Assembly: GCA_910579605.1 (NCBI GenBank)
Contig: CAJTUG010000045.1
Location: 6,338 to 15,131 of the forward strand
Reading direction: 5' to 3'
Source: an uncultured Muribaculaceae bacterium
GTDB taxonomy: Bacteria > Bacteroidota > Bacteroidia > Bacteroidales > Muribaculaceae
Length of the DNA: 8,794 nucleotides
The notes below the pieces were generated by a model, which saw only the letters and a list, made by a program, of their open reading frames with translations, was not told where the DNA came from and did not search any database. Below, piece by piece: positions 1 through 5,971 of the stretch. Within the stretch, counting starts at the first letter, position 1. Each line of letters opens with the position of its first letter. A program made the translations under genes and the position numbers.

Positions 1-53
1 CCCGACCCTCTGCTTGTAAGGCAGATGCTCTGAACCAGCTGAGCTAAGCGCCC
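1..53 (-). tRNA. tRNA-Val (anticodon TAC), 3' part missing
   Basis: Read on the minus strand from 53, the sequence gives a 7-nt acceptor strand GGGCGCT, then TA, a D stem GCTC/GAGC, and an anticodon stem TCTGC/GCAGA closing the loop CTTACAA. The anticodon is TAC (plus-strand 16-18), which decodes valine codons. The variable region and the start of the T stem reach the window edge. The rest of the T arm, the acceptor 3' strand and any CCA lie outside, so only about two thirds of the gene is visible. A promoter with good Bacteroidota consensus sits about 20 nt upstream of the mature 5' end. Confidence 0.93.
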
Positions 54-72
54 TTTCTCGCCGAAAGCGATG

Positions 73-104
73 CAAAATTACACACAATTTTTGAACCCAC
101 CAAA
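73..104 (-). promoter_or_regulatory. Housekeeping promoter for tRNA-Val
   Basis: On the minus strand a -33 box TTTG (104-101, followed by G) is separated by exactly 20 nt from a -7 box TAATTTTG (80-73), matching the Bacteroidota primary-sigma pattern TTTG-N19-21-TAnnTTTG. Transcription would start near 66-68, some 13-15 nt before the mature tRNA 5' end at 53, leaving a short leader for RNase P. It is divergent from the pyrF promoter, with about 90 nt of AT-rich DNA between the two -33 boxes. Confidence 0.75.
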
Positions 105-192
105 TTTTTCAGCCACTTTTTTCAAAAAAATTTCACACCTCACGTTTTTCTCCTAAATATATATAAATAGCCATATCCAAAATATCGTTCTT

Positions 193-224
193 TTTGGCTG
201 AACGGGAAAAAAAACGTACTTTTG
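193..224 (+). promoter_or_regulatory. Housekeeping promoter for the pyrF-dnaB operon
   Basis: TTTG at 193-196 (followed by G) and TACTTTTG at 217-224 are 20 nt apart, the Bacteroidota -33/-7 arrangement. The expected transcript start is near 230, leaving a leader of about 25 nt before the ATG at 254. The element decides the pyrF start: an in-frame TTG at 194 lies inside the -33 box and could not be on the transcript. No other convincing promoter was found before dnaB, so it may drive all six genes. Confidence 0.75.
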
Positions 225-253
225 CATCTGAATCAAAAACAACACAATCCTAC

Positions 254-1111
254 ATGAAACGGACAGAACTGGTAGAAAACATTTATAAAAAAGGCTCTTT
301 CTTGTGCGTGGGCCTTGACCCCGACATAAAAAAGATCCCCCAACATCTTTTAGGAGGGGCTGAACATCCAGTGCTTGCATTCAACAAAGCCATAATAGAC
401 GCCACCGCTCCTTTCTGCGTGGCATACAAACCTAACCTGGCTTTTTACGAGTGTCTCGGAGCCGAAGGAATAGACGTTTTGAAAAAAACGGTGGAACACA
501 TACGACAAAACTATCCCGACCAGTTCATCATTGCCGACGCCAAACGCGGCGACATAGGGAATACTGCCGCAATGTATGCCCGCGCATTCTTTGAAGACAT
601 GGATTTTGATGCTGTGACACTTGCCCCATATATGGGACAAGACTCCGTGCAACCTTTTTTGAACTACAAAGATAAATGGAGCATTATATTGGCGTTGACC
701 TCAAACCCCAGTGCGTCTGATTTTGAAACCGTAGCCGACGCCAAGGGTTCGCCTTTATATGAGCGTGTACTACGCCGCTCGCGCCACTGGGGTTCGCCTA
801 TCAACACCATGTATGTGGTAGGAGCTACACAAGCTCAGGCTCTGGAACAAATCCGCACCATAGTGCCGCGCCATTTCCTGCTCGTTCCCGGAGTGGGAGC
901 ACAAGGCGGCAGTCTTGAAGAAGTAGCAAAATACGGCATGATCGACGAATGCGGCCTGCTCGTCAATTCCTCCAGAGGTATCATATATGCCTCATCTGGC
1001 GAAGACTTTGCCCAAGCAGCTGCACAAGCGGCAGAAGACTTGGCAAAACAGATGAAACAACTACTGCCAAAAGTTTTCGACACGCTCTTTGAAAGCGAGA
1101 AGAATATCTAA
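254..1111 (+). CDS. pyrF: Orotidine 5'-phosphate decarboxylase (type 2)
   Basis: Cytoplasmic TIM-barrel enzyme that decarboxylates OMP to UMP, the last step of de novo pyrimidine synthesis. The 285-aa product begins MKRTELVENIYKKGSFLCVG and has the substrate-binding segment FLCVGLDPD (residues 16-24). The catalytic motif DAKRGD is at 95-100 with the active-site lysine at K97, followed by IGNTA. Late phosphate-binding loops are visible as LVPGVGAQGG and LVNSSRG. Length and motifs fit the longer type 2 family rather than the roughly 240-aa E. coli type. I chose the ATG at 254: the frame is open back to a TTG at 194, but that TTG is inside the promoter -33 box and would add 20 residues with no family counterpart. 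It is the first gene of the operon and ends 12 nt before the DUF4290 gene. Confidence 0.95.
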   Translation: MKRTELVENIYKKGSFLCVGLDPDIKKIPQHLLGGAEHPVLAFNKAIIDATAPFCVAYKPNLAFYECLGAEGIDVLKKTVEHIRQNYPDQFIIADAKRGDIGNTAAMYARAFFEDMDFDAVTLAPYMGQDSVQPFLNYKDKWSIILALTSNPSASDFETVADAKGSPLYERVLRRSRHWGSPINTMYVVGATQAQALEQIRTIVPRHFLLVPGVGAQGGSLEEVAKYGMIDECGLLVNSSRGIIYASSGEDFAQAAAQAAEDLAKQMKQLLPKVFDTLFESEKNI

Positions 1112-1123
1112 GACCACCCATCC

Positions 1124-1714
1124 ATGCTCACATACACAAACCACTTGCGCAAACTTATCCTACCGGAATACGGCAGAAACATCCAGTCTATGGTAGATCA
1201 TGCGCTCACAATTGAAAACCGAGAGGAGCGTAATCTATGTGCCAACGCCATCATAGAGGCTATGATGGCTCTTTTCCCTCCAACCGGCGACAAACAGGAA
1301 TATATAGCAAAATTATGGGATCATCTATTGGTGATGAGCGATTTCAAACTTGATGTAGACCTGCCTTTCCAACCGGTCGACCCTGCAGTATTCGGCGGGA
1401 ATCCAGAACCTCTCCCAATTGCATACACCAACAATATCCCTTTCCGCCACTACGGCCTCCACATTACGCGTCTCATCGATATCGCCTCCCAAATGCCCGA
1501 AGGAGAAGAACGGCAAGCCTTGATATACCTTGTGGCTTCGCAAATGAAAAAATTGCTCAGTTCTTCGTCTAAAGACAGCGTTGAAGATTCCAAGATTTTC
1601 AAAGACCTCCGTCATCTGTCGCAAGGGGCTATTTCGGTAAATCCCGACTCTATGATTTTGCCTGATTTCAGGGTTTTGCCTGCGCCAAGCACAAAAAAGA
1701 AAAAGAAAAAATGA
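1124..1714 (+). CDS. DUF4290 family protein
   Basis: A 196-aa soluble protein without signal peptide or membrane segment. Its N-terminus (LRKLILPEYGRNIQSMVDHA, residues 8-27) and the segments KLWDHLLVMSDFKLDVD (63-79), RHYG (108-111) and the glutamate-rich MPEGEERQALI (124-134) are what I recall as typical of the Bacteroidota-specific DUF4290 family. The family's function is unknown to me; composition suggests a mostly helical protein. The C-terminus is odd: after a Pro/Ser/Thr linker it ends in six lysines (191-196) coded by an A-rich run, and its TGA overlaps the rimM ATG as ATGA. The run contains a perfect A_AAA_AAG heptamer at 1693-1699 that shifts into the rimM frame. Tight packing between pyrF and rimM implies cotranscription, and the basic tail could bind nucleic acid, but that is inference. 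Confidence 0.85.
   Translation: MLTYTNHLRKLILPEYGRNIQSMVDHALTIENREERNLCANAIIEAMMALFPPTGDKQEYIAKLWDHLLVMSDFKLDVDLPFQPVDPAVFGGNPEPLPIAYTNNIPFRHYGLHITRLIDIASQMPEGEERQALIYLVASQMKKLLSSSSKDSVEDSKIFKDLRHLSQGAISVNPDSMILPDFRVLPAPSTKKKKKK
1693..1699 (+). other. Candidate -1 slippery heptamer (A_AAA_AAG)
   Basis: In the DUF4290 reading frame the codons ACA AAA AAG give the canonical -1 slip sequence A AAA AAG. After a -1 slip at 1699 the ribosome would read GAA AAA GAA AAA and then the rimM ATG at 1711, with no stop between, producing a DUF4290-RimM fusion joined by EKEK. No strong downstream stem-loop is evident and no upstream Shine-Dalgarno-like stimulator is seen. The motif could simply be a by-product of a poly-lysine tail, and the A-rich stretch may instead favour rimM initiation. 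Confidence 0.3.
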
Positions 1715-2229
1715 TCGACGAGTCCAAATTAGCAGAAATAGGCAAAATCAACAAACCCCACGGCATAAAAGGAGAATTGTCGGTGGAACTCGACGACGGT
1801 CTCGAACCCGACGATTTCACTTGCTTCTTCGTAGAACTGAACGGCTTATTTGTCCCTTTCTTCGTGGCGGAATCAAGGCCAAGAGGCAAAGAATCTTGGT
1901 TAATGCGCTTTATTGGCGTTGAAAATGAAAAAGACGCTGCAATGTTTGCCAATAAGCCTCTCTTTGTAAAAGACGACGAGGTAGATTTTGAAGAGGAAGA
2001 TTCCGATGGTTTCTATCTATCCGACCTCATTGGATTCCAAGCTTTTGCCGACGAACAACTATTAGGCACTATTACAGACTACGACGATTCTACCCAAAAT
2101 ATCCTATTCCAAATAGACAACGACGGCCGGCAACTATACATACCGGCAACCGAAGATTTCATAGTAGCAATAGACACTCAAGACAAGTCGGTTATTTTCA
2201 CACTCCCCGACGGACTGATAAATCTCTAA
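1711..2229 (+). CDS. rimM: Ribosome maturation factor RimM
   Basis: A 172-aa cytoplasmic factor that assists assembly of the 30S head by binding ribosomal protein S19 and supports late 16S rRNA processing. The N-terminal RimM barrel opens with the signature IGKINKPHGIKGELSV (10-25). An acidic linker (88-98, rich in D and E) leads to the C-terminal PRC-barrel (about 101-170), with LIGFQAF, the glycine turn LGTITDYDDS, ILFQI, and the closing LYIPATEDFI. Length is normal for the family. The start ATG overlaps the DUF4290 stop by 4 nt, suggesting translational coupling. The next gene starts 11 nt downstream. In other Bacteroidales I recall murA lying between the DUF4290 gene and rimM; here the two are fused head to tail. 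Confidence 0.93.
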   Translation: MIDESKLAEIGKINKPHGIKGELSVELDDGLEPDDFTCFFVELNGLFVPFFVAESRPRGKESWLMRFIGVENEKDAAMFANKPLFVKDDEVDFEEEDSDGFYLSDLIGFQAFADEQLLGTITDYDDSTQNILFQIDNDGRQLYIPATEDFIVAIDTQDKSVIFTLPDGLINL

Positions 2230-2240
2230 ACATACCTGAA

Positions 2241-2534
2241 ATGAAAGAATTCGACGAAAACCAAGCAGTGAGCCTCATGCTCGCAGCAATAGGTTATCAA
2301 AATAATAACACAAACAACGATGCGGCCTTAGAAGTTCTCGATCTCCTCTATGACTACTACGACGAAATGGGAGAACTTGATCCCGACAGCGACGAAGACG
2401 AGACCGACATAAACGACGCTGTATCGTTTATTGCAAAGCAGTTGGCAAAAAACGGCCCGGACACCGAATTTTCGCACACGCAATTGTATGCAATGGTCAA
2501 AGCAGAAATACAATACGAAGAATCTTTAATCTAA
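2241..2534 (+). CDS. Small acidic protein of unknown function
   Basis: A 97-aa protein, strongly acidic, with no signal peptide, cysteine or membrane segment, so probably cytosolic. It seems helical throughout. A core VLDLLYDYYDEMGELDPDSD (about 32-51) joins a leucine/tyrosine-rich helix to an Asp/Glu-rich stretch (45-57), followed by DAVSFIAKQLAKN (59-71) and a C-terminal helix with AEIQYEESL. The layout loosely resembles small Bacteroidales proteins I remember with a 'DLLYEYYEEKGFLD'-like core, but I cannot name a family. That it is a real gene is supported by its place between rimM and the OmpA-type gene with 11-12 nt gaps on both sides and the same strand. Function cannot be assigned; a small adaptor or regulator would fit the size and charge, but that is a guess. 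Confidence 0.8.
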   Translation: MKEFDENQAVSLMLAAIGYQNNNTNNDAALEVLDLLYDYYDEMGELDPDSDEDETDINDAVSFIAKQLAKNGPDTEFSHTQLYAMVKAEIQYEESLI

Positions 2535-2546
2535 GTGTTCTTTCTT

Positions 2547-3167
2547 ATGCTTAAATATCTCTCCGTACTCAAAAAAACATTTGCGGTCGGTCTTTTGCTC
2601 TGCTCCCTAAGCACTGTAGCGCAAAAGACTGCGTTTGATCCTCTTTCGGCCTCTATAGAAGAGAACATTGCCACTCCGGCCGTTCAGCCAAAACACAACA
2701 CAGCTGTCGCGTCGGCAATGACACCACTCCTCAAAGCTATCCGCAACCACGGATTCAATGCTCAGACAGTGAGAAGCGGCGAAGTTATAATGGCATCTAT
2801 CCCGGCAGCCGAGCTTTTTGCGCCAAACCAACGACAACTCGGCGAAACGGCAAAAAGCTCGTTGAAATTGCTTTTTCCCTATATAAGGCTACACAACAAA
2901 TACAAAGTTATTGTAGCTGTACACTGCGCAGATACCGGCGACGACATGTACCGAGAAGAGCTCACTGCCGACAGAGCCAACGCGATAGACGAGTTGTTTT
3001 TTAACCTTAACGGCGGTGCCGATACAGGAATTATTCCATACGGGTTAGGCGACGACGAACCGTTAGCCCCAAACACAAGCCTCAAAAACAGAGACAAGAA
3101 CCGCCGTGTGGAAATTTATTTTGTCCCCACTCAAGAGTTTATAGACTCAGCAAAAAAAAGAAAATAA
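2547..3167 (+). CDS. Periplasmic OmpA-C-domain (peptidoglycan-binding) protein
   Basis: A 206-aa exported protein. A signal peptide (basic start, hydrophobic FAVGLLLCSLSTVA, likely cut after A25 before QKTAF) is followed by a low-complexity linker and an OmpA C-terminal domain at about 80-195. This domain shows the opening strand GEVIMASIPA, the helix RQLGETAKSSLKLLFPYI, the central strand YKVIVAVHCADTGD, the helix motif LTADRANAI, and the closing IPYGLGDDEP with NRDKNRRVEIYFVP. The NRxxNRRVEI block is the family's hallmark and carries an arginine that contacts diaminopimelate in peptidoglycan. C19 is not in a proper lipobox (LLLC), so a lipoprotein is unlikely. No beta-barrel precedes the domain. 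I chose ATG 2547; an in-frame GTG at 2535 directly abuts the previous stop and would only add MFFL. It ends in TAATAA, 6 nt before dnaB. Confidence 0.85.
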   Translation: MLKYLSVLKKTFAVGLLLCSLSTVAQKTAFDPLSASIEENIATPAVQPKHNTAVASAMTPLLKAIRNHGFNAQTVRSGEVIMASIPAAELFAPNQRQLGETAKSSLKLLFPYIRLHNKYKVIVAVHCADTGDDMYREELTADRANAIDELFFNLNGGADTGIIPYGLGDDEPLAPNTSLKNRDKNRRVEIYFVPTQEFIDSAKKRK

Positions 3168-3173
3168 TAAACA

Positions 3174-4736
3174 ATGCCCAACACTCCCGCCTCCCAGCGT
3201 CAGTTTAAGTCCAAAAGCCCATTTGACAAAAAAGCACAGCCCACCGACGTTATCGGCAGGTTGGTACCACGTGCAGTTGAAATAGAGGCAGCGGTCTTAG
3301 GCGGCCTGATGCTTGAAAAAGACGCTTTCACTGAAGTTTGCGAAATTCTTAAGCCAGAGAGTTTCTATGAGCCAAAGCACAGATTGGTATACGAGGCAAT
3401 CCTGTCTTTGGGCTTAGAACAAATGCCCATAGACCTCATGACGGTTACAAACCGTCTCCGAGAGCAAGGCACACTCCAAGAGGTTGGCGGCCCAGCTTTT
3501 ATCGTCAACCTCACGGCCAACGTAACCTCGGCAGCGCATATAGATTTCCACGCCCGTATCGTTGCACAGAAACAATTGGCACGCGAACTCATAACATTCG
3601 CAACCGCAGTAGAAAGCGGTGCATTTGACGAAAGCAACGATGTAGACGACCTGCTACAAGATGCCGAAAGGCGGCTCTTTGAAATATCGCAGCGCAACAT
3701 AAAACGGGAAGTCCTCCCAGTGAGCGCCATAGTGGAGCAAGCAGTCAAACAGATAGAGGTGGCTTCTAAACGAGAATCGGGACTGAGCGGCCTCCCAAGC
3801 GGCTTTACAGACTTGGACAAGCTCACATCTGGCTGGCAGAACTCCGACCTCATAATCATTGCAGCCCGTCCGGCTATGGGCAAAACGGCTTTTGTCCTTT
3901 CAATGGCCTTGAATATTGCCATGCAAGGCAATCCTGTAGCTGTATTTTCGCTTGAAATGAGCAACATACAGTTGGTAAACCGTCTCATTTCAAATATCTG
4001 CGAACTCCCGGGCGACAAGATTAAAAGCGGACAACTTACCCCTGGCGAATGGAGCATGCTCCTAAACAGAATCCAAACGCTGGAAAAACTTGAGCTTTTT
4101 GTAGACGATACCTCAGGTCTCACCATAACAGAGCTATATACTAAAGCACGAAGGCTTGTGCGCGAACACGATGTGAAAATGATTATCATAGACTACCTCC
4201 AGCTCATGACCGCCGGAGGCCTGAATCTCGGATCGCGAGAACAGGAGGTAAGTACAATATCGCGTTCTCTCAAGCAATTGGCCAAAGAACTTAATATCCC
4301 TGTCATTGCCCTGTCGCAGCTAAACCGAAAGGTAGAAGACCGAGGAAACAAGGATAAACGGCCTCAGCTTTCCGACTTGCGCGAATCCGGCGCCATAGAG
4401 CAAGATGCCGACATAGTATGTTTCATCCACAGGCCGGAATATTATTCGCATACTGCCACCGACAGCGATAACCGCGACATCCGTGGCCTTGCCGAATTTA
4501 TTGTGGCTAAACACCGTAGCGGTTCTGTAGATACGGTAGATATGCGCTTCCGCAAAGAATACGTGAGATTTGAAAACTGGAACGACGGTTTCGACGGCGA
4601 CCTGCGTCCGTCGAGCGACAATCTGGAGACCGAGGTTCCGGTACAAAATAGCGTCCAAGCGGCTGCCGACATGGCAGCTCTGGGCATTGGCGCCACTCCT
4701 CTTCCCAAACAAAGTTCAGACGGAACCCCGTTTTGA
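3174..4736 (+). CDS. dnaB: Replicative DNA helicase DnaB
   Basis: Hexameric 5'-3' helicase that unwinds DNA at the replication fork and recruits primase. The 520-aa product has a DnaB N-terminal domain (about 30-135, VPRAVEIEAAVLGGLMLEKD and QMPIDLMTVTNRL), a linker helix, and a RecA-like C-terminal domain (about 200-470). Key motifs: Walker A ARPAMGKTAF at 231-240 with K237; FSLEMS with catalytic E261; Walker B IIIDYLQ at 337-343 with D340; SQLNRKVEDR (381-390); the block SDLRESGAIEQDADIV (400-415); and the arginine-containing FIHRPEYY (417-424). All catalytic residues are present and no intein interrupts it. The tail (about 475-520) is a poorly conserved Ser/Ala/Pro-rich extension. It starts 6 nt after the OmpA-type gene and is the last gene of the operon. 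Confidence 0.96.
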   Translation: MPNTPASQRQFKSKSPFDKKAQPTDVIGRLVPRAVEIEAAVLGGLMLEKDAFTEVCEILKPESFYEPKHRLVYEAILSLGLEQMPIDLMTVTNRLREQGTLQEVGGPAFIVNLTANVTSAAHIDFHARIVAQKQLARELITFATAVESGAFDESNDVDDLLQDAERRLFEISQRNIKREVLPVSAIVEQAVKQIEVASKRESGLSGLPSGFTDLDKLTSGWQNSDLIIIAARPAMGKTAFVLSMALNIAMQGNPVAVFSLEMSNIQLVNRLISNICELPGDKIKSGQLTPGEWSMLLNRIQTLEKLELFVDDTSGLTITELYTKARRLVREHDVKMIIIDYLQLMTAGGLNLGSREQEVSTISRSLKQLAKELNIPVIALSQLNRKVEDRGNKDKRPQLSDLRESGAIEQDADIVCFIHRPEYYSHTATDSDNRDIRGLAEFIVAKHRSGSVDTVDMRFRKEYVRFENWNDGFDGDLRPSSDNLETEVPVQNSVQAAADMAALGIGATPLPKQSSDGTPF

Positions 4737-4762
4737 GGTAAAAAATAGCGAACGATTGACTG

Positions 4763-4783
4763 TGACAATATGTCATCTTTTGG
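4763..4783 (+). terminator. Weak hairpin after dnaB, possible terminator
   Basis: TGACA-ATA-TGTCA (4763-4775) forms a 5-bp stem, extendable by one G-T pair, followed by TCTTTTGG. It sits 27 nt past the dnaB stop, where the operon transcript should end. The stem is short and AT-rich and the T run is brief, so intrinsic termination would be weak at best. No better candidate was seen in this spacer. Confidence 0.25.
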
Positions 4784-4814
4784 AATAAATATACAACCAA
4801 TATAAAAAAATCCT

Positions 4815-4822
4815 TACTTTTG
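4815..4822 (+). promoter_or_regulatory. -7 promoter element for the lipoprotein gene
   Basis: TACTTTTG is a perfect TAnnTTTG element and identical to the pyrF -7 box. However, no TTTG lies 19-21 nt upstream: the nearest (4779-4782) is 32 nt away. The promoter may therefore need an activator or be weak. Transcription would start near 4828, giving an untranslated region of about 80 nt before the ATG at 4907, much longer than for the other genes here. Confidence 0.5.
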
Positions 4823-4906
4823 TGCCATGGCTTTAAAGCCGACGACGGTTATTTTCCGTTTTTATAACGGTTTATTCTGGCGACAATATAATCTAAATCC
4901 AAAATA

Positions 4907-5332
4907 ATGAATAAATTAATTCACAAATTTTTCTTTGTATTCTTCATAGTCTTTGGAGCAGTTGCGTTTGCTTCTTGCGGCGATGACGACGATGATGATG
5001 ATTTTGATTTGCCCGAAATAGAAGAAGGGCAAGTCCTTGTTTTCAACGGTTCCAAGTATAATCTATCTGGATTACAGATGCACATGGACACCGATGATGG
5101 GCCACACAAACAAACTCTCAATCTCCTCCCCGGAGAATATGCTATCGTAACGCCATATCCCGCTCCAGATTACTATTTCTCTATTTATGGAGAAAAACAA
5201 GGACGAGTATATTTTTCTAAAAGCTACAAGATGACAACTACCAAATGTATTTTGACATCCGACATTGTTGGCAATTGGAAAACAGAGGGCACTCATGTAT
5301 ATTACTACCGCGATGAATTCGTAGAAGATTGA
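4907..5332 (+). CDS. Probable surface-exposed lipoprotein, function unknown
   Basis: A 141-aa protein with a type II signal peptide: basic start, hydrophobic FFFVFFIVFGAVAF (8-21), then FASC with the lipidated cysteine C24. The residues after the cysteine are G and seven aspartates (26-32), then FDLPEIEE. In Bacteroidota an acidic run directly after the cysteine acts as a lipoprotein export signal to the cell surface, so outer-leaflet display is likely. The remaining roughly 105 residues look like a small beta-rich domain (VLVFNGSKYNLSG, GEYAIVTPYPAPDYYFSIYG, KQGRVYFSKSYKMTTTKCIL) that I do not recognise. It stands alone between dnaB and a bidirectional terminator, with its own -7 element. 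The Asp run is coded by alternating GAT/GAC codons, and being trinucleotide it could change length without breaking the frame. Confidence 0.8.
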   Translation: MNKLIHKFFFVFFIVFGAVAFASCGDDDDDDDFDLPEIEEGQVLVFNGSKYNLSGLQMHMDTDDGPHKQTLNLLPGEYAIVTPYPAPDYYFSIYGEKQGRVYFSKSYKMTTTKCILTSDIVGNWKTEGTHVYYYRDEFVED

Positions 5333-5353
5333 ATACCCTGAAATAAAACCATA

Positions 5354-5393
5354 TAAAACGTGCGGCTCAACAAATGTTGAGCCGCACGTTTTA
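5354..5393. terminator. Bidirectional intrinsic terminator between convergent genes
   Basis: A perfect 18-bp inverted repeat, arms 5354-5371 and 5376-5393, with a 4-nt AAAT loop. The stem core is GC-rich (GTGCGGCTCAAC against GTTGAGCCGCAC) and is flanked by AAAA on the left and TTTT on the right, so a U run follows the hairpin in either direction. It starts 21 nt after the lipoprotein stop and ends 8 nt before the stop of the minus-strand operon, exactly where a shared terminator for the converging transcripts is expected. Confidence 0.93.
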
Positions 5394-5401
5394 GTAGCCA
5401 C

Positions 5402-5941
5402 TTAGAAATTCACTGCCATTGATTTCCTGCACATCACAAGTTCACGCTTCGTTTGAGCCATTTGGCGGCGGCATGAGGCAAACTCCCTACGAAGCAATTC
5501 CATTTCCCTGTTGCGGTCGCCGTCGTAATGAAACGACGATTCATCGTCGTTTTGCCCGGGAGCGTTCCATTTCATCACCAATGTATAAGGAGCATTGCCA
5601 TCTGCACTCGAGAGGCTATAGGTGCTTATGCCCCGGTTGTCTTCAAAAGTATAGACATAGAGCTTACGCGTCTTAGATGCCCTGAGAGCTTTTTGACGTT
5701 CCATTTCAAAGGCTTTGACCAGTTGCTGGTAATATTTCGGATTGGAAAACTCAAGGACACGGGTAATGCGTGTAAGCTTGTGTTTGGTGCGGTTTCGGCG
5801 CTCTGCATAGGTTGTTTCTACATCACCTTTCTTTTCAAGGTCTTCTATAACCTTGTCTATACGCCCTTGGGCAAAGCATGGTATGCCAATAAATATCATT
5901 ATGAGAGAGAGGAGAATGATATGCAACGTTCTTTTATCCAT
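5402..5941 (-). CDS. Secreted DUF5024-like protein, third gene of the sigma operon
   Basis: A 179-aa protein with a clear signal peptide (MDKRTLHIILLSLIMIFIGIPCFA, likely cut before Q25), so periplasmic or outer-membrane associated. The mature start RIDKVIEDLEKKGDVETTYAERRN, then HKLTRITRVLEFSNPKYYQQLVKAFEMER and a strand KLYVYTFEDNRGISTYSLS, recalls the Bacteroidales DUF5024 family as I remember it; that call is from memory, not a search. The family has no known function to me. The C-terminal end (about 143-175) is a basic, Met- and Arg-rich predicted helix with two cysteines (C157, C171). It begins 30 nt after the anti-sigma stop in the same direction, so it is probably cotranscribed and acts with the sigma/anti-sigma pair, perhaps sensing an envelope condition or as an effector; this is inference. 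Confidence 0.75.
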   Translation of the reverse strand: MDKRTLHIILLSLIMIFIGIPCFAQGRIDKVIEDLEKKGDVETTYAERRNRTKHKLTRITRVLEFSNPKYYQQLVKAFEMERQKALRASKTRKLYVYTFEDNRGISTYSLSSADGNAPYTLVMKWNAPGQNDDESSFHYDGDRNREMELLRREFASCRRQMAQTKRELVMCRKSMAVNF

Positions 5942-5971
5942 GAGAATGAATTTTTATTGTTTCTATCGTGG

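Noticed and set aside
194..253. TTG-initiated N-terminal extension of pyrF
   Set aside because: It lies in the -33 box and the untranscribed region of a strong promoter, and the added residues do not resemble PyrF N-termini.
2535..2546. GTG start for the OmpA-type gene
   Set aside because: It abuts the previous stop directly and would only add MFFL before a normal signal peptide that starts well at ATG 2547.
3365..4189. 274-codon open frame antisense to dnaB
   Set aside because: The translation is Ser/Arg-rich with no recognisable domain and lies entirely inside a well-conserved dnaB; it is a codon-bias shadow.
3174..4736. Intein or split in dnaB
   Set aside because: DnaB is a frequent intein host, but Walker A, Walker B and the C-terminal motifs follow at normal spacing with no inserted block.
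4980..5012. GAT/GAC run as a phase-variable repeat
   Set aside because: The unit is three bases, so length changes would not break the frame, and the codons are mixed GAT and GAC, which lowers slippage.
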